The notes: generated by a model from the sequence alone, not told the origin. DNA of 64,000 bases from JAAYOS01 sp050950785 (GCA_050950785.1 JBMNIG010000029.1:62001-126000), one strand, 5' to 3'. Shown: positions 18,048 to 27,417, counted from the stretch's first letter. Numbers and translations are program-made.

Positions 18048-20035
18048 ACAAAAGGATTGGAAAGTTTTTGTCCATCATGCTCAGTGCTTCGCTATTGCTT
18101 ACACTAGGCGTAGCAGCAAATGCTGAAGAGCCGGCTACCGGTACTTTTGACCTGCTTGCAACCGGCTATGACTGGGGAACACCGATTACTGATATCAAAG
18201 TTAATTTTCCCGAACCACTAAGTGAGAATATTACAGCCGAAGATCTACTTGAAGCGTTTTCAATATCCATTGATCTGGAGTATGTGTTTTATGGTATTGA
18301 AGTCAATGCCGAGAGCGACGTTGTTGCGGTCGAGAGTGCCAGCATTGCGGAGGATAGAACTTCCGCGACCTTGAACATAGGCACTAAATATGCAGATCAC
18401 AACCTTACTCGCATAAGTAACTTCACAAAGTATGATGGCTCCTGGAACATCTCCCTCGCTAAGGATCTTGGTGACTTGAAGGAAGGCACAGAGTTCGAAT
18501 GGAGCGGCAAAGTGATCAACGAGTGGGCAGATAAATTTGAGCGACTCACTGTTGAAACCGAGTATACTTATGTAAACAACCGTACAGGTGAAACAACCAC
18601 GTATACCTCGATGGACGCGAGATTGTATACCCCGGATAAGACCAAATATGAGGACAAGGGTGACGGATATCCATTGGTTGTTTGGCTACACGGCGGTGGT
18701 GAGGTTGGAGACGATAACGAGATACATATTACTGCCAACGCTGTAGTCAATTGGGCAAAAGACAAAGCTCAGGATATATTTGGAGGAGCATATATCCTCG
18801 CACCACAAAACCATGCCGGGAGAAGCGTAAAGGCTTGCATGGAAGTAATTGAGTACGTTTTGGATAAAAATACGGACATTGATACAAGCAGGATCTATGT
18901 AGGAGGATGTTCCTACGGTGGAGGAGCAACTTGGTCAATGATCAAGGCGTTCCCGGATTATTTTGCTGCGGCATTCCCGATCTGCGCTGGCACGACGCTG
19001 ACCGAGGAAGATCTGGAAAACCTCTATGACCTTCCGGTATATATGGTCGTATCGACAGGCGACTCAATGCCGGTCAGCATGATGCAAGCATATAATGCTC
19101 TTGTCGACTATGCGCTTTCAAAAGGAGCGGAGCCGAAGACCTACATAGCCCTGTTTGAGCATGTCGACTTTGAGGGACTTGAGGATTCTCAAAAGCTCAT
19201 GGCAACAGCTCAGGGTGCGGAATATACCGAGGAAACACGATTTGATTTCATGGCTTTGGACCACTGGAGCTGGATCTATGTACATAACGGCTTCGACGCC
19301 AAGGGCGATGACTATGACGGAAAGATGTTCATCGAAACCGACGTTGCAGCCGAATACGACAACTGCACAGTGGTTGAGGTGACAGAGGACAACATTGACG
19401 AGATCAGGGCGACGATGGGCGAGAACATTGCAAAGACAGTCAATATCGGCGACCTCTTGGTACACTGTGTAAGGGAAACGATGGATGAGGACGGCAATGT
19501 GGTATCGACTACCCATGCTTATACGCCCAACTTTGCTCCTTCGGATATAGGCTACGAGACATTTACTCACTTCCTGGCTGCGCAAACCGACGGGTATGCA
19601 TTCCCGTTCAAGGACGTTCCTGAGGGGAGCAAATACTTTGATGCGGTCAGAAAACTGTACGATGCAGGGTTGACAAACGGTAAGGACTACAACCTTTATG
19701 ATCCGGATGCAGGGTTGACCCGTGCCGAGTTTATGACCTTCCTTGGACGTGTGGTTGGTGCGAAAGTCGATCACACATTGAAGCCGGAATTCACAGACGT
19801 ATCAATTGACGGCTGGAGCACCGGATATATTGCCTGGGGCCTGGAAAATGGTCTGATCCAAGGCTATGGCGATGGAAGGTTTGGGCCTAAGGATACCCTC
19901 ACTCAAGAGCACGTAAATCTGATAATTGAGAGATTTGCGAATAAATTTGACAGGGAAGTCGTTGGATTTGACGGTCCTGCAGGTGATGCAACTCGTGGTC
20001 AGGTTGCAGTAATCCTAGCAAGTCTTCTCGATTAA
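18044..20035 (+). CDS. Secreted alpha/beta-hydrolase (esterase/peptidase type) with SLH domains
   Basis: A signal peptide (about residues 1-27, cleavage after ANA) leads into a beta-rich N-terminal domain. An alpha/beta-hydrolase fold follows, with VVWLHGGGEVGD (oxyanion region), the nucleophile elbow GGCSYGGGATW (Ser near residue 290) and a candidate catalytic His near residue 407 (LDHWSW). The last 150 residues contain S-layer-homology repeats (FKDVPEGSKYFDAVRKLYDA; FTDVSIDGWSTGYIAWGLEN). The enzyme is thus probably attached to the cell wall through secondary polymers. The fold resembles Ig-domain esterases and PHB-depolymerase-like enzymes; a sugar-ester or peptide substrate is possible. 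It stands alone between two terminators. Confidence 0.82.
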   Translation: MNKRIGKFLSIMLSASLLLTLGVAANAEEPATGTFDLLATGYDWGTPITDIKVNFPEPLSENITAEDLLEAFSISIDLEYVFYGIEVNAESDVVAVESASIAEDRTSATLNIGTKYADHNLTRISNFTKYDGSWNISLAKDLGDLKEGTEFEWSGKVINEWADKFERLTVETEYTYVNNRTGETTTYTSMDARLYTPDKTKYEDKGDGYPLVVWLHGGGEVGDDNEIHITANAVVNWAKDKAQDIFGGAYILAPQNHAGRSVKACMEVIEYVLDKNTDIDTSRIYVGGCSYGGGATWSMIKAFPDYFAAAFPICAGTTLTEEDLENLYDLPVYMVVSTGDSMPVSMMQAYNALVDYALSKGAEPKTYIALFEHVDFEGLEDSQKLMATAQGAEYTEETRFDFMALDHWSWIYVHNGFDAKGDDYDGKMFIETDVAAEYDNCTVVEVTEDNIDEIRATMGENIAKTVNIGDLLVHCVRETMDEDGNVVSTTHAYTPNFAPSDIGYETFTHFLAAQTDGYAFPFKDVPEGSKYFDAVRKLYDAGLTNGKDYNLYDPDAGLTRAEFMTFLGRVVGAKVDHTLKPEFTDVSIDGWSTGYIAWGLENGLIQGYGDGRFGPKDTLTQEHVNLIIERFANKFDREVVGFDGPAGDATRGQVAVILASLLD

Positions 20036-20088
20036 GCTAAGTTTTATAAGAACTTCTGAATAATTAGATATGAAAACTGCTTAAAATA

Positions 20089-20130
20089 GGAGTGTCCTGT
20101 AGTTAAATCTTCAGGACACTCCGAATTTTT
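20089..20130 (+). terminator. Terminator after the SLH esterase gene
   Basis: An 11-bp perfect stem (GGAGTGTCCTG with its complement) with a 12-base loop is followed by GAATTTTT. Confidence 0.82.
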
Positions 20131-20265
20131 GCCTATAATTGTGTTAGAAGATTCACAAGTAAAGAATTCTGTTGAATAATATATTAACGGGTGGCAACAT
20201 ATCCGGTCAACACATAGGAGTATCCATTCGTTATATAGGTGAGTGCAACGAAAGGAGAGTTCGTC

Positions 20266-20418
20266 ATGATAAGGCTTCCGCATATAATTTTCGATGTTCA
20301 GTCACCCGATATAAATAAATTCTGCAGATCGGAACATATATTTGAACCAATAGCACTTATAAATGAGCAAGGAAAGCTTGAAATGCTCAGAGCATTACTG
20401 AGCTGCGTGTTTGGTTGA
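20266..20418 (+). CDS. Small hypothetical protein (50 aa)
   Basis: An ATG lies eight bases after a perfect AAAGGAG site (20251-20257) and opens a frame of 50 codons. It begins MIRLPHIIFDVQSPDINKF and ends with SCVFG. I recognise no family. The protein has no membrane segment and one likely helix near its C-terminus. The good ribosome site is the only support. It could also be the remnant of a longer gene. Confidence 0.35.
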   Translation: MIRLPHIIFDVQSPDINKFCRSEHIFEPIALINEQGKLEMLRALLSCVFG

Positions 20419-20654
20419 ATATTAATAATACAATAAAACTCTGCTACCTAGCATAGGCATACGGTGCGTCACCTGGTATTTATAATTTATTTGGCGTGGT
20501 CTAATTAACTTAGACGAATAAAAAAATCTGTCTAACTAAAAATCAAGGTTTTAAGTGGGACAGATGATTGTTTTTGGATTACATATAATATTTTCCGCCA
20601 GCAAGTAGGGTTTAGTATTTGATTCACAATGACAACGAGCCAACAAGCAAATAG
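20419..20654. other. Intergenic region without a recognisable gene
   Basis: This AT-rich gap lies between the 50-codon frame and the bactofilin terminator. The only structure I see is a weak inverted repeat, ATCTGTC (near 20527) with GACAGAT (near 20560). Confidence 0.4.
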
Positions 20655-20682
20655 CCCGGTTTGATCAAAAAACCAAACCGGG
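20655..20682 (-). terminator. Hairpin after the bactofilin gene
   Basis: A 9-bp perfect stem (CCCGGTTTG with its complement) lies about 40 bases beyond the bactofilin stop on the minus strand. The T-rich tract after it is weak (CTATTTGC), so efficiency is uncertain. Confidence 0.5.
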
Positions 20683-20722
20683 GATCAAATCGGTAGTTAA
20701 CTAAAACCAGTTGTATAAAATC

Positions 20723-21379
20723 CTATTCGACAGTATAGTCAGGCTTGGTATCTAGCCTTAAATTGTACTCGTCATCGGTCAGAGTATCTCTGTCGGTGGT
20801 CACCTTGACGGTACCGTCAATAAACGCACCTTCTTCGATGGATAGATGTTGAGAGTTTAGGTTTCCGATAAGGACCGTGCTGCTGCCAAATGTGGCGTTG
20901 GAATAGACTTTGACGTTGCCTCTCACAGTTCCGTTCAAATTAAGTTTGTCGCAGATTATATCTCCTCTGATTGCCGAGTTTTCAGTTACCAGAACATTTG
21001 ACTCGCTTGTTATGTTTCCTACGATTTTCCCGCTCTGAATATCCACTGACTTGCCTGCAATGTCGCCTTCGACAGACCCTGTCACCATAACAGTTGATTT
21101 GCTGATCACGTCTCCATTTACGGCACCCTGGATCTTGACATTTGCATCACTCTGTATCGAACCGTTGATGATCGTTTGCTTAGAAATGATCGTTGTCTCC
21201 TCCGGGCCTGCAACATGAGTGGGGATGGGTCGTTCCCTATGTACTACAACTGTGGAAGGTTCATCTTGATCATTATAGGTTTGATTGGGGGTATCGCTTT
21301 CCTTTTTTGAAATGCCGGATAATAGGTTTGCCCATGCAGTTTTTAAATTTTCCTTGATTTTGGAACTCGAGTTGTTCAT
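20723..21379 (-). CDS. Bactofilin (polymer-forming cytoskeletal protein)
   Basis: The 218-residue protein has a disordered N-terminal part (about residues 1-65). The right-handed beta-helix bactofilin core follows (about 66-185), with regularly spaced turns such as GSIQSDANVKIQGAVNGDVI, VTGSVEGDIAGKSV and LNGTVRGNVKVYSNATFGS. A short charged tail follows. Bactofilins polymerise without nucleotide into filaments at the membrane and take part in shape, wall synthesis or polarity. AAAGGAG precedes the ATG. No wall hydrolase gene lies next to it, so its partner cannot be inferred. Confidence 0.88.
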   Translation of the reverse strand: MNNSSSKIKENLKTAWANLLSGISKKESDTPNQTYNDQDEPSTVVVHRERPIPTHVAGPEETTIISKQTIINGSIQSDANVKIQGAVNGDVISKSTVMVTGSVEGDIAGKSVDIQSGKIVGNITSESNVLVTENSAIRGDIICDKLNLNGTVRGNVKVYSNATFGSSTVLIGNLNSQHLSIEEGAFIDGTVKVTTDRDTLTDDEYNLRLDTKPDYTVE

Positions 21380-21424
21380 ATATGTATTCTCCTTTTATAT
21401 TACCTTATTAGCCGTTTGTAAAAC

Positions 21425-22250
21425 TCAAAAAAGCCGCACGGCACAAGGCTTTTTCGTGAAATATACTACTGATTTTTCTCCGCTTTTATGGTATAATTTG
21501 GTAGGTAAGAAAACAAAAAACCATAAAAGCAGGAGAAAAAATCATGCGAAATAAAATGCAAATGTCATTGTTTGACATCTACAACGATGTGTCCGAAGCG
21601 GTTGAAAAGAAGAAGCCGAAGTTAATTGCCCTCCTTGAAGAACACATCGATTTTCAAAGAATAATTCCCGCAAGTTTTTACCATGCGTTCTATTCTCGCT
21701 ACGGCAGAAACAATATTTATCATCTCGAAAACTACATCAAAGCATTGCTTTTGCAAAAGATCCTCGGTATCCCGACAGACAAGCTCTTACTTGACATACT
21801 GAAATGCTCTCGTGAGTTAACCGATTTCTGTGGCTTTGAAAAAATACCTGACGGTTCGGCCATGACACGGTTTAAACAACGCTTTGCCGATTATCTTGCG
21901 GAAATGTTTGAATGTCTTGTTGCTTTAACCGAACCAATCTGCCGTGAAATTGATGAAAAGAAATCCGATTATCTTATCTATGATACTACCGGAATCGCTT
22001 TTCCCGTTGCCGAAAACAATCCGAAATATCTGAACGGCATACTCAAGCAAACAAAGAAACTTGTTAAAAGCAATCCGGATTTCAACCCTTACGGTGCAGC
22101 ATATAATCTTATGCCGCCTGCTTCAAAAACGAACACGAATGCCCGCCAGCAATACATCAACGGTCACTTCTGTTATGCCGCTAAGGTGGGTATTCTGACA
22201 AACGGTCTCGGCATCCCGAGACATATTGCATTCTTTGATGAGCAATTGAC
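21425..22250 (+). mobile_element. Truncated insertion sequence (5' part, IS1182-like)
   Basis: The left part of an IS holds a hairpin (AAAAGCC...GGCTTTT, about 21430-21453), a TATAAT box (21492-21497) and a transposase start inside a long inverted repeat. The homologous coding part ends near 22240; the second half of the transposase and the right end are missing. Boundaries are approximate because no terminal repeats could be matched. Confidence 0.6.
21475..21538 (+). promoter_or_regulatory. Inverted repeat spanning the transposase promoter and ribosome site
   Basis: The left arm (21475-21492) pairs with the right arm (21520-21538) over 18 bp with a single bulged base. The left arm abuts TATAAT, whereas the right arm contains the AGGAG ribosome site (21531-21535). 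Transcripts from the element's own promoter lack the left arm. Read-through transcripts would carry both arms and hide the ribosome site. Confidence 0.7.
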
Positions 22251-22302
22251 TATATTATCTTATGAAAGCAAATTCACCTTTATCAACACTTCGGTTCTAT
22301 AG
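21544..22302 (+). pseudogene. Truncated IS transposase (IS1182/IS5-like, DUF772 type)
   Basis: The N-terminal 230 or so residues look like a DUF772-type transposase: the helix-rich segment HLENYIKALLLQKILGIPTD, the phrase IPDGSAMTRFKQRF, and the DDE strand DYLIYDTTGIAFPV with the first catalytic Asp. After IAFFDE (about 22240) the sequence becomes unrelated and stops at 22302. The remaining catalytic Asp and Glu are therefore missing and the protein should be inactive. The start follows AGGAG by eight bases. Confidence 0.75.
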
Positions 22303-22450
22303 GTATTAGGAAAATCAATTGTGCACTTGTTATATATAAACAATAAAACTTATTATCCGACAAAAAATGACTGTTTCACTATTATATTTATTATATTACA
22401 ACTTACCAAGTCTGTCAAGTAATGGTTGCCTTAATTCGGCATTTTTATCG

Positions 22451-23515
22451 TTACACCTCTGTAGTCCACCCAAATTTGTCCGGTAGCCTGCCCCACTGGA
22501 TACCTGTAAGTTCATCATACAGTCTTTGTGAAATAGGACCTGTGTTTCCGTTGTTGATTTCATAAACTTGTTCGCCAAAGGCAAGGTGACCGATCGGGGA
22601 TATCACTGCAGCCGTGCCTGTTCCAAAGGCCTCTTTGACTCTGCCGTTTTTAAGTGCAGCCCTAACTTCGTCATCAGACAGCAAACGTTCTTCACAAGGT
22701 ATAGACCAAGAGCGAAGCATCTCAAGGCAGGATCTCCTGGTGATACCCGGGAGGATACTTCCGGAAAGGGCAGGTGTTACTACAGTGTCATCAATGCAGA
22801 AGAAGACATTCATTGTCCCGACTTCTTCAATATATTTACGGTGAACACCGTCAAGCCAGAGAACCTGGGTATAACCCTTTTCCGCTGCTTTGATTTGAGC
22901 CCTGATGGTTGCCGCATAGTTTCCGCCGGCTTTGGCTTCTCCGGTTCCGCCCCGAACCGCACGGACATCCTCATCCTCCACATATATCTTTACAGGGGCC
23001 ATACCCTCGGGGTAGTACGCAGCAACTGGAGACATGATTATTGCAAAAAGATAATCGTTGGATGCGCGAACTCCAAGGTGCGGATCGGTGGCTATCACGA
23101 AGGGACGGATATACATTGAGGTTCCCTCTTCTTTTGGCATCCAGTCCATGTCCACACGCAGCAGTGTTTTTACGGCCTCCACCGCAAAATCCACATCCAC
23201 CGGTGGGATGCAGAGTCGATTGTGCGAGGAATTTAGCCGGTTGAAGTTGTCCCATGGACGGAAGAGAAGAGTTCTTCCATCGCCAGCGTAATAGGCCTTC
23301 ATACCCTCGAATGTCTCCTGCGCATAATGGAGTACCATTGCCGAAGGATCAAGAGAAATCGGACCGTAGGGGACGATCCTTGGGTCGTGCCATCCGCTGT
23401 CCGGTGTGTAATCCATCAAAAACATGTGATCGGTAAAATATTTTCCAAACCCAAGCTTGGAGTAGTCGGGCTTGGTCTTTGGGGTGCTGGTTTGTCTGAT
23501 AGTAATTTCTTTCAT
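22451..23515 (-). CDS. ilvE: Branched-chain amino acid aminotransferase
   Basis: The 354-residue protein is a fold-type IV PLP enzyme of the long branched-chain aminotransferase class (BCAT-II). Motifs include LHYAQETFEGMKAY, RPFVIATDP and GEAKAGGNYAATIRAQ with the PLP-binding Lys. YIEEVGTMNVFF and the phosphate-binding GTGTAAVISP region are also present. It interconverts Leu/Ile/Val and their 2-keto acids in the cytoplasm. The start is the ATG at 23515, six bases after GGAG; a TTG at 23527 overlaps that site. It stands alone, 5 kb from the liv importer. I see no T-box in front of it. Confidence 0.92.
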   Translation of the reverse strand: MKEITIRQTSTPKTKPDYSKLGFGKYFTDHMFLMDYTPDSGWHDPRIVPYGPISLDPSAMVLHYAQETFEGMKAYYAGDGRTLLFRPWDNFNRLNSSHNRLCIPPVDVDFAVEAVKTLLRVDMDWMPKEEGTSMYIRPFVIATDPHLGVRASNDYLFAIIMSPVAAYYPEGMAPVKIYVEDEDVRAVRGGTGEAKAGGNYAATIRAQIKAAEKGYTQVLWLDGVHRKYIEEVGTMNVFFCIDDTVVTPALSGSILPGITRRSCLEMLRSWSIPCEERLLSDDEVRAALKNGRVKEAFGTGTAAVISPIGHLAFGEQVYEINNGNTGPISQRLYDELTGIQWGRLPDKFGWTTEV

Positions 23516-23765
23516 TTTATGCTCCAAACCGCCCCGAATGGCGGTAGCCGCTTTTTGCCGGCAACGGCAGGCCTGATTTGCAAAAATAAAGTTAATGTCT
23601 GCTATTATATCACCGATTTAGTTAGATGAAAAGAGTGGAAGTTCACAACGGAAATGTTTACACTCAATAGTTCTATGATTGAAGTGAATAATTCATTATG
23701 ATATACTGTAAAGGACATATTATATGACTTTAGATGAAGATCCGCCTATTATAAGGAAGATTGAT

Positions 23766-24959
23766 ATGAATAGAATGAAATTTAGCAAATGGGCTGTCTT
23801 GGTGTTGGCGCTTGTTTTGCTTTTTGGGGTTTTGTCAAGTTCTGCTGAGGAGGATAATATCTATTTTACGGCAGTCAATGACACCCTAAAGAAACTTCAA
23901 GCTTCAACCATGCCCTACTACTACAATGATGAGTATTATGTGCCCTATACTATATTTGACGATCTGTCCCTTGGCGTATTCTATTCGGACAACAGTGAAA
24001 AAAACCATACACTTGCTCTGTACAACAGATACAACACCCTTATTTTCCAACTTTTATTGGAATACTCATATGACAACAATCAGCAGTATAGAGAAAGAGC
24101 TATATCACACAACAACACGTTATATATACCGATAAAATTTGTCTGTGAAAGGTTCGGGCTCAAGTATCAGTTGATCAAGACGCCGATTCCCGTAATACGT
24201 GTTGTTTCAGACGCAAAACTCGATGCAAATGAATTTAAGGACAAGTATTATGACAGGATAATAAGCGAAGGAAGGGATTTTCTCAACTTGAATCAAAGTC
24301 CTTCTCCCAGCGTCCCAGTCACCAGTGTATCTCCGCCACCATCAAAAGAACCGACATTGGCTCCGGAGGTCTACTTGACCTTTGACTGCAAAACGCCGGA
24401 TGGTTTGAAGGAAATGATAGGAACCCTTGATAAGCACAAAATCAGCGCTACCTTCTTTCTCACTGAAGATATGATCGGTTCAGAGCGGGATTTGGTGCTA
24501 AGTATAATAGGATCAGGGCATAATATTGGGATTTATGAGAACGAATCATTAGCGGAATCTCAGGGTGACTCTCAGTCGATAGTCGAATACGTGCAGAGAG
24601 CAAATCGTCTGCTTGACAGCTATACACATACGAAGACAAGACTTTTTCGTTTCAGGACCGATTCGCCGTTTAAGGATGACAAGTCGATAAGAGAAACGCT
24701 GGCCGAATCGGGTTATGCTGTTTGGGATTGGACACTGAATGCTGATAGCATTACTGCATCAACCAATTGGCAGACGTCCCATAGATGGATTTCCATCATT
24801 GAGCAATCCGCTGAAAATGGAAACCCGGTGGTTTTTCGAGCAGGTGTCAAGGCTGATTTGAACGCAACAGTTGATATACTACTTGACTATTTTGATGATG
24901 AGCAAGCGGTATTTCGCTTGATTACTCCTGCTACGGAATCGGACAAATTAATCGGATAG
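23766..24959 (+). CDS. Exported protein: copper-amine-oxidase-N-like domain plus degenerate polysaccharide deacetylase domain
   Basis: After a signal peptide (about residues 1-27) comes a region like the N-terminal domain of copper amine oxidases (NDEYYVPYTIFDDL, NNTLYIPIKFVCERFGLKY). A Pro/Ser-rich linker (about 180-200) and a NodB-like domain (about 202-395) follow. The NodB ligands are lost: TFDDG reads TFDCK (Asp207, Cys208) and the His pair is replaced by Tyr257 and Ser261 in GHNIGIYENES. FRFRTDSPF and VWDWTLNADS keep the fold. It is likely a non-catalytic sugar-binding or structural protein. AAGGA lies eight bases before the ATG. thiI follows 15 bases downstream. Confidence 0.78.
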   Translation: MNRMKFSKWAVLVLALVLLFGVLSSSAEEDNIYFTAVNDTLKKLQASTMPYYYNDEYYVPYTIFDDLSLGVFYSDNSEKNHTLALYNRYNTLIFQLLLEYSYDNNQQYRERAISHNNTLYIPIKFVCERFGLKYQLIKTPIPVIRVVSDAKLDANEFKDKYYDRIISEGRDFLNLNQSPSPSVPVTSVSPPPSKEPTLAPEVYLTFDCKTPDGLKEMIGTLDKHKISATFFLTEDMIGSERDLVLSIIGSGHNIGIYENESLAESQGDSQSIVEYVQRANRLLDSYTHTKTRLFRFRTDSPFKDDKSIRETLAESGYAVWDWTLNADSITASTNWQTSHRWISIIEQSAENGNPVVFRAGVKADLNATVDILLDYFDDEQAVFRLITPATESDKLIG

Positions 24960-24974
24960 GAGCAAAACAAAAAC

Positions 24975-26156
24975 ATGGTAATCATTCTCGGTAAAATGGG
25001 CGAGGTCGTGTTGAAAGGTCTAAACCGGAAGATGTTTGAAAACCGGATGCTGAGGAGCTTGAGATACCGTCTTTCGCTTATAGGTAATTATAAAGTATAT
25101 TCCGCACAGTCCACTGTCTATGTGGAACCCCTTGACGAAAATGCAGATATGGATGCCGCCTTCAATATAGTTAGGAAGGTGTTTGGTCTTGTCGCAGTGA
25201 GTAAAGCATACTCATCTGAAAAAAATATTGATGCGATAGTTGAATCTGCTAAGAAGAATCTGGCTTCCGAACTTAGGCGCGTGCGGACTTTTAAGGTTGA
25301 AAGCCGCAGATCCGACAAGTCATTTCCGTTGAAGTCCCCGGAGATTTCAAGAATTACGGGGGGAGCGCTGCTGCAAACCCTTCCGCACCTGCGTGTTGAC
25401 GTACACGATCCTGATGTGACTGTTTTCGTTGAGGTGCGGGAACTGGCTGCATTTGTCCACACCGATCCCGCTCCGGGTGCCGGAGGACTTCCGATAGGTT
25501 CTTCGGGTAAAGCCGCTATCCTTTTATCGGGTGGCATTGACAGCCCGGTGGCCGCTCAGCGTATGGCAAGGCGCGGAATCGAACTGGAAGCGATCCACTT
25601 CTATAGCTATCCATATACTTCGGAGCGTGCTAAACAGAAGGTCATAACCTTAACAGAAAAATTAAGCGAATACTGTGGACGTATTCCGCTTCACATTGTG
25701 CCCTTTACAAAAATCCAAGAGGAAATAGGAGCAAATTGTCCTGAGGAGTACTTTACGCTACTTATGCGCCGCTCCATGATGAGAATCAGCGAGCGTATAG
25801 CGCTGCAAAATGGTTGCAGTGCTTTAATAACAGGTGAAAGCTTAGGCCAGGTCGCAAGCCAGACCATGCAGGCTATGGCAGTGACCGAGCAGGCAATAAC
25901 GATGCCGATCCTGCGGCCGTTAGTCGGTATGGACAAAGAGGAGATAGTCAGGATCGCAAGAGAAATAGACACCCTTGAAACCTCAAACTTACCATATGAG
26001 GATTGCTGCACCGTTTTCACACCCAGACGTCCCAAGACCAAGCCAAAGCTTGAAAATATATTAGAAATCGAGAAAGCAGTACCCTTTGCCGAATTGGAAG
26101 AGGAAGCGGTTGCAAACTGCGAGAGGCTGGTGGTTTCAAATGAGTATGACAGCTGA
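24975..26156 (+). CDS. thiI: tRNA sulfurtransferase ThiI
   Basis: The 393-residue protein has the N-terminal ferredoxin-like domain (LGKMGEVVLKGLNRKMFE), a THUMP domain (about residues 60-165) and a PP-loop ATPase with the motif ILLSGGIDSPVAAQRM near residue 180. The C-terminal rhodanese domain of enterobacterial ThiI is absent, as in other Bacillota. The enzyme adenylates U8 of tRNA for 4-thiouridine formation and can supply sulfur for thiamine synthesis. No dedicated cysteine desulfurase gene is adjacent. The end overlaps cinA by 17 bases. Confidence 0.92.
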   Translation: MVIILGKMGEVVLKGLNRKMFENRMLRSLRYRLSLIGNYKVYSAQSTVYVEPLDENADMDAAFNIVRKVFGLVAVSKAYSSEKNIDAIVESAKKNLASELRRVRTFKVESRRSDKSFPLKSPEISRITGGALLQTLPHLRVDVHDPDVTVFVEVRELAAFVHTDPAPGAGGLPIGSSGKAAILLSGGIDSPVAAQRMARRGIELEAIHFYSYPYTSERAKQKVITLTEKLSEYCGRIPLHIVPFTKIQEEIGANCPEEYFTLLMRRSMMRISERIALQNGCSALITGESLGQVASQTMQAMAVTEQAITMPILRPLVGMDKEEIVRIAREIDTLETSNLPYEDCCTVFTPRRPKTKPKLENILEIEKAVPFAELEEEAVANCERLVVSNEYDS

Positions 26157-27417
26157 GATTTTGTCGATTGGCACAGAGTTGCTCCTTGGAAATATTGCAA
26201 ACACAGATGCCCAGATCATCTCGCAAGGGCTGTCTGAACTTGGTATAAATGTCTATTATCACACTGTTGTGGGTGATAACCCCGAGCGTATAAGACGTGC
26301 GGTGGAGATTTCCCGGGAACGGGCTGACATCATTATTACAACAGGCGGCCTTGGACCGACATATGACGATATAACAAAGGAAACTATTGCCGAGTGTTTT
26401 GGGAAAAAACTCATACTCAATGAATCGGCTGTGAATAAGATCCATTCTTACTTTAAGAATATTTCAGCCGAACCCTCTCCAAATAACATGAGACAAGCCA
26501 TGCTTCCCGAAGATTGTGTAGTGTTTGATAACGACTGGGGAACTGCTCCTGGTTGTGCATTTGAAGCACAGGGAAAGCATGTGATAATGCTTCCGGGCCC
26601 GCCGAGGGAATGCACTCCAATGTTCAGAGAGCGTGCAGTTCCATATTTGAAAAAGCTGTCTGACGCCACTCTGGTATCGCGCAATATCCACATATTCGGG
26701 ATGGGAGAAAGCTTGATAGAAAGCCGGCTGCACGACTGGATGATAACTCAAATAAATCCGTCGGTGGCGCCTTACGCAAAGGAAGGCGAAGTGACGATAA
26801 GAGTTACCGCCAAGGCAGAAAATGAGGCAGCCGCATTTGCAATGACAGAGCCGGTCGTTGATAAGGTGCTGAGCATTCTCGGAGATGTAGTCTACGGTGT
26901 GGACGTTGATAGTCTTGAAGAGGTGGTAAAGCAGCTTCTTGAAGAAAATGGGCTTACACTTGCATCTGCGGAGTCATGTACCGGAGGTTTACTCTCTGCA
27001 AGAATGACTGAACTACCGGGCGTTTCCGCTGTGTTTAACGGCGGTGTCTGCGCATACTCAAACGAAGTTAAAATGAACGTACTCTCTGTGCCTGAAAGCT
27101 ATATTAAGAAATATGGTGCCGTCAGTGAACAAGTAGTGCGCTCTATGGCGGAAAATGTTCGAAAGCAACTTGGCGCAGACATTGGAGTCGCCATATCCGG
27201 AGTTGCAGGTCCTGCTGCAAGTGAAAGCAAACCTGTCGGCACTGTATGTATTGCAGTTTCTTCAACAGTATGTACCGAGGCTTACACCTATAATCTCGGA
27301 CGCGCGCAAAATCGAGGTCGGATAAGGACATTGTCTGTCAACAGAGCACTTGATCTTATCAGGCGACACATCATAAACAATAAAAACCTTTTAACTAATA
27401 ACGGAGGAACCCTTTGA
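26140..27417 (+). CDS. cinA: CinA-family protein (competence/damage-inducible, nicotinamide-nucleotide amidase type)
   Basis: The N-terminal MoaB/MogA-like domain (about residues 4-170) shows AEILSIGTELLLGNIANTDA, TTGGLGPTYDDITKE and MLPGPPRECTPMF. The C-terminal CinA domain (about 265-415) shows ASAESCTGGLLSARM and AISGVAGPAASESKPVGTV. Family members deamidate NMN and may hydrolyse ADP-ribose. The start is the ATG at 26140 inside the end of thiI; the ATG at 26146 is also possible. The length of 425 fits full-length CinA. miaB follows with a 4-base overlap. Confidence 0.9.
   Translation: MSMTAEILSIGTELLLGNIANTDAQIISQGLSELGINVYYHTVVGDNPERIRRAVEISRERADIIITTGGLGPTYDDITKETIAECFGKKLILNESAVNKIHSYFKNISAEPSPNNMRQAMLPEDCVVFDNDWGTAPGCAFEAQGKHVIMLPGPPRECTPMFRERAVPYLKKLSDATLVSRNIHIFGMGESLIESRLHDWMITQINPSVAPYAKEGEVTIRVTAKAENEAAAFAMTEPVVDKVLSILGDVVYGVDVDSLEEVVKQLLEENGLTLASAESCTGGLLSARMTELPGVSAVFNGGVCAYSNEVKMNVLSVPESYIKKYGAVSEQVVRSMAENVRKQLGADIGVAISGVAGPAASESKPVGTVCIAVSSTVCTEAYTYNLGRAQNRGRIRTLSVNRALDLIRRHIINNKNLLTNNGGTL

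Noticed and set aside
21394..21420. Promoter TTTACA-17-TATAAA for bactofilin
   Set aside because: The -10 box would touch the AAAGGAG site, so the transcript would lack its ribosome site.
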